DNA from: Tissierellia bacterium
GTDB taxonomy: Bacteria; Bacillota; Clostridia; Tissierellales; Tissierellaceae
Length of the DNA: 44,085 nt
Reading direction: 5' to 3'
Assembly (NCBI GenBank): GCA_012735245.1
Contig: JAAYHU010000144.1
Location: 1-44,085 of the forward strand
Shown piece by piece: positions 1 to 6,907 of the stretch. Position 1 is the first letter of the stretch; the number at the start of each line of letters is the position of its first letter. Both the position numbers and the translations under genes were made by a program. Below the pieces are notes generated by a model. It was not told the origin of the DNA. It saw only the letters and a program-made list of their open reading frames with translations, and made no database searches.

Positions 1-103
1 AAAAAGTAACGGGTTCGCTGCCAAGCAACTCTCTCAATTCGTCTTCATAAGTTACTTGGTCTATATATCCTCTTTCTTCTAAAATATCATATACATTGCT
101 CAT
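1..103 (-). CDS. tyrS: Tyrosyl-tRNA synthetase, N-terminal fragment (runs off the window)
   Basis: Only the first 34 codons are present, read on the minus strand from an ATG at 103 behind a strong AGGAGGG Shine-Dalgarno. The peptide begins [16 protein letters not shown] and ends near GSEPVTF, just before the position where class I TyrRS carries its FDPTADSLHxGH signature. The start resembles clostridial TyrS. The identification is reinforced by the T-box leader directly upstream, whose candidate specifier codon is UAC (Tyr). The enzyme charges tRNA-Tyr in the cytoplasm. The catalytic domain lies outside the window, so no active-site residue can be checked. Confidence 0.85.
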   Translation of the reverse strand, partial: MSNVYDILEERGYIDQVTYEDELRELLGSEPVTF

Positions 104-154
104 TTTATCCCTCCTAGTTGTATTTTTGAGATTATGTGCTTTTCCCATTCCTTA

Positions 155-345
155 TAAAAAAAGGTTTTTCTCATCTAAAGGACGAGAAAAACCCGTGGTA
201 CCACCTTAATTCGCATAAAGCCTCTAACCACTTAACGCATGGTGACGAGTAAACTCCAGATTTGTAATTCGCTAATTTAGGTTACAGACCTCTCACCACC
301 GGTCTATTCTCTGCGATTTTACCTTAGATTAGCTACTAGAATCCT
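155..345 (-). promoter_or_regulatory. T-box riboswitch leader of tyrS (specifier UAC)
   Basis: Read on the minus strand, the leader holds in order a GA-motif (AGAGA, about 306-312), an apical GGTGGTGAGAG hairpin, a GAAT-TAC-AAATCTGGAG segment and the diagnostic AAGGTGGTACCACGG T-box (193-207). An intrinsic terminator follows (157-193: GGGTTTTTCTCGTC pairing with GATGAGAAAAACC, then a T run). TAC at 264-266 sits at the usual specifier position upstream of CTGGAG, which predicts a response to uncharged tRNA-Tyr. Known mechanism: uncharged tRNA stabilises the antiterminator. The boundaries are approximate. Confidence 0.92.
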
Positions 346-374
346 TCATAGTTATCTGCTGATTTATACATTTT

Positions 375-403
375 ATATTAATATAAGACAAAAATCTTGT
401 CAA
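375..403 (-). promoter_or_regulatory. Sigma-A promoter of the tyrS T-box transcript
   Basis: On the minus strand TTGACA (398-403) and TAATAT (375-380) are separated by 17 bp, a near-consensus housekeeping promoter. Transcription would start around 368 and run straight into the T-box leader. Confidence 0.8.
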
Positions 404-453
404 GCCTAAGAAAAGGCTTTAACATAGGGTTAATAGAAATATATAAAAACTGA

Positions 454-477
454 AAAGCTCAGAAATCTCTGAGCTTT
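454..477. terminator. Hairpin terminator between the SOR gene and the tyrS promoter
   Basis: AAAGCTCAGA and TCTGAGCTTT form a 10-bp stem with a 4-nt loop just downstream of the superoxide reductase stop codon. On the minus strand it is followed by a broken T tract. It probably ends the SOR transcript. Confidence 0.7.
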
Positions 478-489
478 ACTAAGTAAGTA

Positions 490-867
490 TTATTCTTCTA
501 CCTTAAGTTCTACACTGTTTTCCCATAATCCATGGATATTGCAGTAGGATTCAGCATATATTGTACCTGACTTTGATGGTTTAAATTTAACTGTTGCTCT
601 AGGTTCGGTAAATAGGTCTGACTCACCATGGGCTGTGAAATTGCAGCTTCCAACTTCTATTGGGAATTTATGTCCTTCTGGTTGGAAATATACTTTAACC
701 CATGAAATATAGTGTTCAAAAGTATTTGGATGTGGTATTTCCTCTCCAATCATAACTTCAACCTCTACAAAATCACCAAGCTTAACTTTTTCAGGAGCAT
801 GAATTACAGGAACATGCTTTTCACCTTTCCAATCCCCACTTTGATATAGACTGCTTAAATGTTTCAT
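490..867 (-). CDS. Superoxide reductase, neelaredoxin type
   Basis: This 125-aa protein matches class II superoxide reductase (neelaredoxin), which reduces superoxide to hydrogen peroxide in anaerobes without releasing oxygen. The single-domain length is right, and the N-terminal desulforedoxin Fe-Cys4 domain of desulfoferrodoxin is absent. Expected iron ligands are visible: E16 and K17-H18 in EKHVP, H46 and H52 in HPNTFEH, and C109/H112 in CNIHG, giving the His4-Cys centre. The start ATG at 867 follows a GGAGGG Shine-Dalgarno. It is a single-gene unit transcribed away from the rRNA methyltransferase gene and ends at the hairpin at 454-477. It supports an oxygen-sensitive, anaerobic lifestyle. 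Confidence 0.9.
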   Translation of the reverse strand: MKHLSSLYQSGDWKGEKHVPVIHAPEKVKLGDFVEVEVMIGEEIPHPNTFEHYISWVKVYFQPEGHKFPIEVGSCNFTAHGESDLFTEPRATVKFKPSKSGTIYAESYCNIHGLWENSVELKVEE

Positions 868-1006
868 GTATATCCCTCCAATTATTTATATTTTATTGTT
901 TACTTAATTAGTGTTATACCCAAATAATCAAAAAAAAATCATTTTTGCTCACTAATTATATAGGATATGGAGTATAATAGAGTTAGCTAGATTTTGAGGT
1001 GAGAAG

Positions 1007-2134
1007 ATGGCAAATTTAGAATTAATAGCCACTGCCACTTTTGGCTTAGAGGCAGTGGTGAAAAGGGAATTGATAAACTTAGGGTATACAGACTTAAAGG
1101 TAGATAATGGTAAGGTTACTTTCAAAGGAACTGAAAAGGATATTCCCAAGGCAAATATATGGCTTAGGACTGCTGACAGGGTCTTGCTTAAAATGGGAGA
1201 GTTTAAGGCCCTAACCTTTGATGAACTATTTGAAAAAACTAAGGCATTGCCCTGGGAAGAATGGATACCAGTAGATGGAAATTTTGTAGTAGAGGGAAAG
1301 AGTAAAGATTCTAAACTATTCAGCATATCTGATTGTCAGAGGATAGTTGAAAAGGCCATAGTGGAAAAGTTAAAGACTAAGTATGATGTTACTTGGTTTC
1401 AAAAGACTGGCCCTAAATATACAGTTGAGGTAGCTTTGCTTAAGGATATGGCAACTCTAACTATAGATACTTCTGGAGAAGGCCTTCACAAAAGAGGGTA
1501 TAGAAGTAGACAAGGGGAAGCACCTATAAAAGAGACCTTAGCTGCCGCCATGGTGCTTTTAAGCTATTGGAATAAGGACAGAGTACTATTTGACCCCTTT
1601 TGCGGTTCTGGTACAATACCTATAGAAGCAGCCATGATTGGGAAAAACATGGCACCCGGAATAGATAGGAGTTTTGCATCTGAAAAATGGCCCAGGATTA
1701 AAAAAGAATATTGGACTGAGGCAAGGCGAGAAGCCTTAAAAGCCATAGATACTAAAAGCAAGCTTCATATTTTAGGATGTGATATCGATAAAAAAGCCAT
1801 ACTGCGTGCTAGGGACAATGCAGCTAATTTTGGCCTAGAAGATGATATTGTTTTTTTCAATAAGGATTTTCGTGAAGTAGAATTAAAAAATGAGTATGGA
1901 GTAGTCATTACAAATCCACCTTATGGTGAGAGAATCGGTGAAAAAAAGGAAGTAGAAAAGCTGTATAAAGATTTGGACGCTAAGTTTAGAGAACTTGACA
2001 CCTGGTCAGTATACGTTATCACTTCAGATGAAGATTTTGAAAAACATTATGGAAAAAAGGCAAATAAAAAGAGGAAGCTCTATAACGGAAGGATAAAGGT
2101 GGACTATTATCAGTATTACGGACCCAAACCTTAG
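1007..2134 (+). CDS. THUMP-domain class I rRNA methyltransferase (RlmL/YpsC family)
   Basis: This 375-aa protein has an N-terminal ferredoxin-like/THUMP RNA-binding part (about residues 1-155) and a C-terminal SAM-dependent methyltransferase (UPF0020, about 165-375). Visible motifs are the SAM-binding FDPFCGSGTIPIEAA near residue 195 and the catalytic NPPYGERIG near residue 300. The NPPY motif is typical of N2-guanine or N6-adenine methylation. The length matches Bacillus YpsC and the N-terminal half of E. coli RlmL, so the likely substrate is a guanine of 23S rRNA; the exact nucleotide is not inferable. The start is set by GAGGTGAG 7 nt upstream. A TATAAT at 973-978 may be its -10, but no good -35 was seen. 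Confidence 0.85.
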   Translation: MANLELIATATFGLEAVVKRELINLGYTDLKVDNGKVTFKGTEKDIPKANIWLRTADRVLLKMGEFKALTFDELFEKTKALPWEEWIPVDGNFVVEGKSKDSKLFSISDCQRIVEKAIVEKLKTKYDVTWFQKTGPKYTVEVALLKDMATLTIDTSGEGLHKRGYRSRQGEAPIKETLAAAMVLLSYWNKDRVLFDPFCGSGTIPIEAAMIGKNMAPGIDRSFASEKWPRIKKEYWTEARREALKAIDTKSKLHILGCDIDKKAILRARDNAANFGLEDDIVFFNKDFREVELKNEYGVVITNPPYGERIGEKKEVEKLYKDLDAKFRELDTWSVYVITSDEDFEKHYGKKANKKRKLYNGRIKVDYYQYYGPKP

Positions 2135-2198
2135 GCAATTTTCATTGTCTATTGAGTTAAATTCACTATTAACTAAATAAAATCTAGGGGGGATAAGT

Positions 2199-2723
2199 AT
2201 GAAAATATATACTAAAACTGGGGATAGGGGAAGCACAAGCCTTTTTGATAATAAAAGGGTTCCAAAGGACCATATAAGGGTCGAAAGCTACGGAACTATT
2301 GATGAGCTTAATTCATTTATGGGCCTTGCAAAAAATTACGTTGAGGATGAGGAAATGTATAATTTAATTGAAAATATACAAAACAAACTCTTTACCGTAG
2401 GGGCATATTTGGCAACGGAAGACCCTGCTAAGGTCAAGTATCATATAGTAGAGAAGGATATTGAAGATTTAGAAAAAATCATAGATACTTACATGAGCAA
2501 ATTAAAGGAAGTTAAGGGATTTATTGTACCTGGTTCCGGTAAAAAATCTGCCTATCTCCATGTGGCTAGGACCATTTGCAGAAGAGCAGAAAGAAGGATT
2601 ATCACCTTATCACAAGAGGTGGAGATAAATCCACTGGTTATTAAATATATAAATAGGTTATCGGACTGCTTATATGCCCTTGCAAGATATTCTGAAGTAA
2701 AGGAAGTTAATGTAAGATATTAA
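2199..2723 (+). CDS. Cob(I)alamin adenosyltransferase, PduO type
   Basis: This 174-aa protein belongs to the PduO/MMAB family, which transfers the adenosyl group of ATP to cob(I)alamin to form coenzyme B12 (AdoCbl). The N-terminal signature KIYTKTGDRGSTSLF (ATP-binding glycine loop), YGTIDELNSF, and the C-terminal arginine cluster in ARTICRRAERR are all present. The length is normal for the family. The start ATG lies behind AGGGGGG. The AdoCbl product is the cofactor of the methylmalonyl-CoA mutase encoded at 30778-32925, which is probably its principal client here; that link is inference. The gene is not in the same operon. Confidence 0.93.
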   Translation: MKIYTKTGDRGSTSLFDNKRVPKDHIRVESYGTIDELNSFMGLAKNYVEDEEMYNLIENIQNKLFTVGAYLATEDPAKVKYHIVEKDIEDLEKIIDTYMSKLKEVKGFIVPGSGKKSAYLHVARTICRRAERRIITLSQEVEINPLVIKYINRLSDCLYALARYSEVKEVNVRY

Positions 2724-2869
2724 ATGTTTAAATAGACAAGTAAAAAGAGGGTTCCAAATATTAAAATTTGATTACAGTATAAAAAATATATGGCTATTGT
2801 CTATTAAATATTATAAAATAGACTAAAACCAATATTTTTGTTTATTATTTTTTATATAGGTGATTAAGC

Positions 2870-3994
2870 ATGCTAAGTAAAAAAGAGATGAAGCAAGTTC
2901 AAAAAAAGATAGAAGAGTATGGTATGCTAAACTATCATGCTCTTGAAGGCATGGCTGACTGGGTTCGAGTGGTAGATGTAGATGGAACTATTATCTATGC
3001 CAATAAAACTATGAAGGAAGCCCTAGGAGAAAACATTGTAGGCATGAAATGTTATAAAGCCCACGGAAAAACTACGCCCTGTGGTTTTTGCATTACAGAT
3101 AGAAGTATAAGTTCTGGTGAGATTGTACAAAAAGAAGAAATCATAAATGGCAGGTATTTTTCAGTAAAATCTTCTCCAGTTTCCAATTCCGATGGAAAAA
3201 TCTTTGCTGCAGTGGAAGTTTTTAGGGATGTTACTAGAGAGAGGAAATTGGAATTAGAACTAATAGAAAAGAACAAAAAGATGAGCAAAGACCTGGTCTT
3301 TGCAAAGCGGATACAGGAAAAAATTTTACCAACTAAAGGTGTAATTGATAATATTCGCATAGATTATATATATAAGCCCTCTGAAATGTTAAGCGGTGAT
3401 ATCTTTGATGTATTCCATATTGATGAAGACCATATAGGAATTTATATATCAGACGTGTCTGGTCATGGAGTTGCAGCTGCCATGATGACCATGTTTATAA
3501 GGCAGACTATGAGGTCCATAATTGAAGATATACTTAGCCCTGCTGAAGCTTTGGCTGAATTATATAATAGATTTATGAAGTTAGACTTAGAAGTAGATAA
3601 ATACTTCACCATATTTTATGGAGTATTCAATACAAAGACTTATGAATTCAGATTTGCCAATGCAGGACATAATTGTATTCCTATTAAGTACAATGGCGAC
3701 AATATGGAGATGTTGGAGATAAAGGGATATCCCATAGCCCTTCTTTTCAATGAAATGTCCTATAATGAAAAGAAAATTAAATTGAAGAAAAATGATAAGA
3801 TTTTGTTCTATACTGATGGGATTACAGAAGCTAAGGATAAGGATGGCAAAGAGTTTGGTATAGAAAGCGTCATAGAAATGATAGGAACCCATAGAGAGAA
3901 TATCCTCCAAGAAATAGAGAATAGGATAACAGATTACAGTTGGGGAGATCAGCAGGACGATTTTGCCTTACTTCTGATGGAGGTCATTGAATAA
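2870..3994 (+). CDS. PAS domain - PP2C-type serine phosphatase (RsbU/SpoIIE-like)
   Basis: This 374-aa protein has a PAS sensor domain (about residues 20-130) joined by a helical linker to a SpoIIE/RsbU-type PP2C phosphatase domain (about 165-374). Metal-binding motifs are visible: SGDIFDVF, ISDVSGHGVAAAMM, FANAGHN, LFYTDGITEA and the terminal DDFALLL. The PAS part carries a cysteine cluster C61-x9-C71-x2-C74, which could bind a metal or sense redox state (inference). Proteins of this build usually dephosphorylate an anti-anti-sigma (STAS) partner, but no STAS or anti-sigma gene lies nearby, so the target is unknown. It is a stand-alone gene that ends at a strong terminator overlapping its stop codon. 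Confidence 0.85.
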   Translation: MLSKKEMKQVQKKIEEYGMLNYHALEGMADWVRVVDVDGTIIYANKTMKEALGENIVGMKCYKAHGKTTPCGFCITDRSISSGEIVQKEEIINGRYFSVKSSPVSNSDGKIFAAVEVFRDVTRERKLELELIEKNKKMSKDLVFAKRIQEKILPTKGVIDNIRIDYIYKPSEMLSGDIFDVFHIDEDHIGIYISDVSGHGVAAAMMTMFIRQTMRSIIEDILSPAEALAELYNRFMKLDLEVDKYFTIFYGVFNTKTYEFRFANAGHNCIPIKYNGDNMEMLEIKGYPIALLFNEMSYNEKKIKLKKNDKILFYTDGITEAKDKDGKEFGIESVIEMIGTHRENILQEIENRITDYSWGDQQDDFALLLMEVIE

Positions 3995-4024
3995 ACTGAA
4001 TAGGTCAACCTGTTCAGTTTTTTT
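3993..4024 (+). terminator. Rho-independent terminator of the PAS-PP2C gene
   Basis: AACTGAATAGGT and ACCTGTTCAGTT form a long stem (with a G-U pair) around a CA loop, directly followed by seven T residues. The stem begins at the stop codon. Confidence 0.9.
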
Positions 4025-4073
4025 ATGCACTTCTCTATTGATATAAATAATGTTATAATATTCTTTAAAGTAA

Positions 4074-4102
4074 TTGTATTTTTATGGAAAGATTGATACA
4101 AT
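4074..4102 (+). promoter_or_regulatory. Candidate sigma-A promoter of crt-hbd
   Basis: TTGTAT (4074-4079), a 17-bp spacer and TACAAT (4097-4102) lie 43 bp before the crt start codon. A TATAAT at 4050-4055 is an alternative -10 but lacks a matching -35. Confidence 0.55.
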
Positions 4103-4144
4103 ATTAACAAACACCCCTTTAAGGGAGAGAAAAGGAGGTATTGT

Positions 4145-4924
4145 ATGGAGTTTACTAACTTATTGTTGAAAAAGGACAACAAGATTGGTATTTTAAGCAT
4201 CAATAGACCAGAGGCTCTTAATGCGTTGAATTCTGCTGTCTTAGATGAGCTTGATAAGGCCATAGATATGATTAACAAGGATGATGAAATATACGTGCTC
4301 ATATTAACAGGGGAAGGCAGGGCCTTTGTAGCAGGAGCAGATATAAAGGAAATGAAGGATATGAATTCCATGGCAGCTAGAGACTTTGCTGAAAAGGGCA
4401 TGAGAATATTTAGAAAGATTGAATTAATGGAAAAACCTGTTATAGCTGCAGTAAATGGCTTTGCCTTAGGTGGAGGCTGTGAATTATGTATGTGCTGCGA
4501 TATTAGAATAGCTTCTGAAAATGCAAAGTTTGGCCAACCGGAAGTAGGCCTTGGTATAACTCCTGGATTTGCTGGCACTCAAAGACTACCTAGACTAGTA
4601 GGACTGGGTAAGGCCAAGGAATTGGTATTCACTGGGGTTACCATAGATGCAAATGAAGCCCTTAGGATTGGCCTAGTAAATAAGGTGGTGGCAGCCGATA
4701 AGCTGATGGAAGAAGCAATGGAAATGGCAAATACAATAGTTAAAAAGTCTCAGTTAGCGGTTAGGTATGCTAAAACAGCCATCAATAGGGGTATTGAAAC
4801 TGATATAGAAACTGGCATGGCCATAGAAAAGGATTTATTTGGCTTATGTTTTGCAACAGAAGACCAAAAAGAAGGCATGTTGGCATTTTTAGAAAAACGC
4901 CAACCTGATTATAAATTAAAATAA
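4145..4924 (+). CDS. crt: Short-chain enoyl-CoA hydratase (crotonase)
   Basis: This 259-aa crotonase-fold protein is of usual family length. The oxyanion-hole segments AFVAGADIKEM and ALGGGCELCMCCDIRIAS are intact, and FGQPEVGLGITPGFAGTQRLPR carries the catalytic glutamate region. It hydrates crotonyl-CoA to 3-hydroxybutyryl-CoA (or the reverse) in butyrate or butanoyl-CoA metabolism. It is followed 15 nt later by hbd, with which it forms a two-gene operon. Thiolase, bcd and etfAB are not in this window and must lie elsewhere. The start is fixed by a perfect AAAGGAGG Shine-Dalgarno. Within the crotonase superfamily the substrate call rests mainly on pairing with hbd. Confidence 0.9.
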   Translation: MEFTNLLLKKDNKIGILSINRPEALNALNSAVLDELDKAIDMINKDDEIYVLILTGEGRAFVAGADIKEMKDMNSMAARDFAEKGMRIFRKIELMEKPVIAAVNGFALGGGCELCMCCDIRIASENAKFGQPEVGLGITPGFAGTQRLPRLVGLGKAKELVFTGVTIDANEALRIGLVNKVVAADKLMEEAMEMANTIVKKSQLAVRYAKTAINRGIETDIETGMAIEKDLFGLCFATEDQKEGMLAFLEKRQPDYKLK

Positions 4925-4939
4925 GCTGGAGGTGCAATT

Positions 4940-5788
4940 ATGAAAAAAATTGGTGTATTAGGCAGAGGAACTATGGCAAGTGGTATAGTTCAAATTTTTG
5001 CCCAAAAAGATTATGAAGTAACTATGTGGGTTAGATCTATAGACGAAAATGACCCAAGAGCCAGTGTAAGACCTATTGAAAAGGGACTAAACAGGCTTGT
5101 TGAGAAGGAAAGAATCACAAAAGAAGACATGGATAAGACCCTGAACAATATCTCCATAACTACATCCTTTGACGATTTAAAAGATTGTGATTTAATCATA
5201 GAAGCCATAGCAGAAGATATGGACCTTAAAAAGGAGTTCTTTGCAAAGCTAGATGAAATTTGTAAAGAAGATACTATCCTTGCTACTAATACTTCATCCT
5301 TGTCCATAACTGAAATTGCCAATGCTACCAATAGGCCAGATAAGGTAATTGGAATGCATTTCTTCAATCCAGTGCCTGTAATGAAATTAGTAGAGATTAT
5401 AAAAGGAATTGCTACTTCAGAAGAGACTAAAAATAAGATTTACGAGCTTTCTAAGGAACTTGGAAAAGAGCCAGTAGAAGTGGAAGAAGCTCCAGGCTTT
5501 GTAGTTAATAGAATTCTTATTCCAATGATAAATGAAGCTGTAGGAATACTAGCAGAAGGCATAGCTTCAGCAGAAGATATAGATTTGGCCATGAAGCTAG
5601 GTGCTAATCATCCAATAGGGCCCTTAGCCTTAGCAGATTTAATTGGTTTAGATGTTTGTTTAGCAATTATGGAAGTATTATATGAAGAATTTGGCGATTC
5701 TAAATATAGACCTCATCCACTTTTAAGAAAGATGGTTAGGGGAGGACTATTAGGTAGAAAGACTAAAAAGGGATTCTTTGAGTATTAA
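4940..5788 (+). CDS. hbd: 3-hydroxybutyryl-CoA dehydrogenase, possibly NADP(H)-preferring
   Basis: This 282-aa protein has an N-terminal Rossmann domain (1-about 185) and the C-terminal 3HCDH helical dimerisation domain. NTSSLSITEIA and GMHFFNPVPVMKLVEII contain the catalytic Ser, His and Asn, and the glutamate partner is in VEEAPGFVVNR. It interconverts acetoacetyl-CoA and 3-hydroxybutyryl-CoA. The dinucleotide loop reads GRGTMASG (GxGxxA) rather than the usual GAGTMGSG. The end of the second strand reads VTMWVRS, with no acidic residue where the NAD-dependent clostridial enzymes have LRD. Both features point to NADP(H), as inference. The last gene of the crt-hbd unit, it is followed by a terminator. 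Confidence 0.93.
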   Translation: MKKIGVLGRGTMASGIVQIFAQKDYEVTMWVRSIDENDPRASVRPIEKGLNRLVEKERITKEDMDKTLNNISITTSFDDLKDCDLIIEAIAEDMDLKKEFFAKLDEICKEDTILATNTSSLSITEIANATNRPDKVIGMHFFNPVPVMKLVEIIKGIATSEETKNKIYELSKELGKEPVEVEEAPGFVVNRILIPMINEAVGILAEGIASAEDIDLAMKLGANHPIGPLALADLIGLDVCLAIMEVLYEEFGDSKYRPHPLLRKMVRGGLLGRKTKKGFFEY

Positions 5789-5792
5789 TATA

Positions 5793-5824
5793 AAAGCCTT
5801 CAGAATAATCTGGAGGCTTTTTTT
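5793..5824 (+). terminator. Rho-independent terminator after hbd
   Basis: AAAGCCTTCAGA and TCTGGAGGCTTT form a 12-bp stem (one G-U) around AATA, followed by a T run. It lies 5 nt after the hbd stop codon. Confidence 0.92.
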
Positions 5825-5884
5825 CATCCACCACTATAAAATTTTTCTCTTTGGTTACAATATATGGGAGGATTATTTTGAAGG

Positions 5885-6880
5885 GTGGATAACATGAGAA
5901 CTTTTATTAAGGTATTTCTCTTATCATTTTTGTTTTTCATAATGTCTTTTTCAATTGGTTCCTATTCTTATATAAAGGAAAAGGGTTCAGTTTTAGAAAA
6001 TAACATTGCAGAAGATGAAGAAGAAAAAGATATTAAAGATATCATTTTAGCTAAATTAGAAGATGAAAGAAAGGAACCTGAAAGCTTTTCTAGCCTAGAG
6101 GAAGCTATGGAAAAGAGCAATAGGATAAATTTCCTAATAATGGGCCTTGAGGATATTAGGACCGACACCATAATCTTTGCATCCTTTTGTCCTGACAGTA
6201 AGAAAGTAAAATTAATCAATATACCTAGGGATACCTATATTCATAGAAAGGGATATGATGCTGCAGAACAGAGAAAAATCAACAGTATCTATGGAGAACA
6301 TGGAGCATTGGGGTTAAAAAAAGCTGTATCTTATATCTTAAATAATGCACCTATTCACCATATTATAACAATAGATTATGAAGGAGTAGAAAAAATTGTT
6401 GATGCTTTAGGTGGAGTGGAAGTCAATGTACCATTTCATATGAAATACAATGACCCATATGATAATCCTCCCTTAAATATAGATATAGCTCCTGGCTATC
6501 AAATTTTAGATGGAAAAACTGCCTTAAAGTTTTTAAGATATAGAAAGGGCAACAACAATAGGGGGGGATATGCAGATGGAGATTTGGGAAGAATTAAGGC
6601 CCAGCAGGAATTTTTAAAATCTTTTATAGATAAGGCTTCAGATAATTTACTTACAACAGTTGCAAAGGGTTTCAATTATGTAAAAACTGACATGAACCTA
6701 TTGACAACCATTTCCTATGGTAGAAAGGCCTTAGGAATCACCAAGGATGATTTTGATATGAGAATTTTGCCTGGCAAAGCAGAGTTTAGAAAAATAGGGA
6801 AAAAGGTATTATCTTATTATATATACAATAAAGAGGAGATAAGGGAAATGTTAGAAGAAATATATAATGTTAAAAAATAG
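5885..6880 (+). CDS. LytR-CpsA-Psr (LCP) family cell-wall glycopolymer ligase
   Basis: This 331-aa protein has a short cytoplasmic start, one signal-anchor helix (about residues 8-27), an acidic linker, and an extracytoplasmic LCP domain (about 75-300). Conserved features are DTIIFASF, the arginine of NIPRDTYI, the ALKFLRYRKGNN stretch and the downstream DLGRIKAQQEFL. LCP enzymes transfer undecaprenyl-linked glycopolymers such as teichoic acids onto peptidoglycan. The start shown is GTG at 5885. An ATG at 5894 with GGGTGG 5 nt upstream is at least as likely, and would remove three residues. It is monocistronic and converges on murC. Confidence 0.87.
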   Translation: MDNMRTFIKVFLLSFLFFIMSFSIGSYSYIKEKGSVLENNIAEDEEEKDIKDIILAKLEDERKEPESFSSLEEAMEKSNRINFLIMGLEDIRTDTIIFASFCPDSKKVKLINIPRDTYIHRKGYDAAEQRKINSIYGEHGALGLKKAVSYILNNAPIHHIITIDYEGVEKIVDALGGVEVNVPFHMKYNDPYDNPPLNIDIAPGYQILDGKTALKFLRYRKGNNNRGGYADGDLGRIKAQQEFLKSFIDKASDNLLTTVAKGFNYVKTDMNLLTTISYGRKALGITKDDFDMRILPGKAEFRKIGKKVLSYYIYNKEEIREMLEEIYNVKK

Positions 6881-6905
6881 GGCGAGTATTCGCCCTATTA
6901 TTTTT
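6876..6905. terminator. Bidirectional terminator between the LCP gene and murC
   Basis: AATAGGGCGA and TCGCCCTATT pair around a short loop, with a T run on the plus strand and an A run (T on minus) on the other side. It includes the LCP stop codon and serves both convergent genes. Confidence 0.88.
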
Positions 6906-6907
6906 GC

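Noticed and set aside
973-978. Full sigma-A promoter before the rRNA methyltransferase gene
   Set aside because: Only the TATAAT is good; the best -35 candidate (TTGCTC at 945-950) is 22 bp away and there is no sign of an activator site.
2799-2823. GTCTATT/AATAGAC inverted repeat before the PAS-PP2C gene as an operator
   Set aside because: AT-rich, with other AATAGAC copies nearby; not distinguishable from chance.
3949-4578. 209-aa open frame on the minus strand opposite crt
   Set aside because: It lies antisense to the well-supported crt gene, has no Shine-Dalgarno and its translation is Ser/Ile/Phe-rich in the way of shadow frames.
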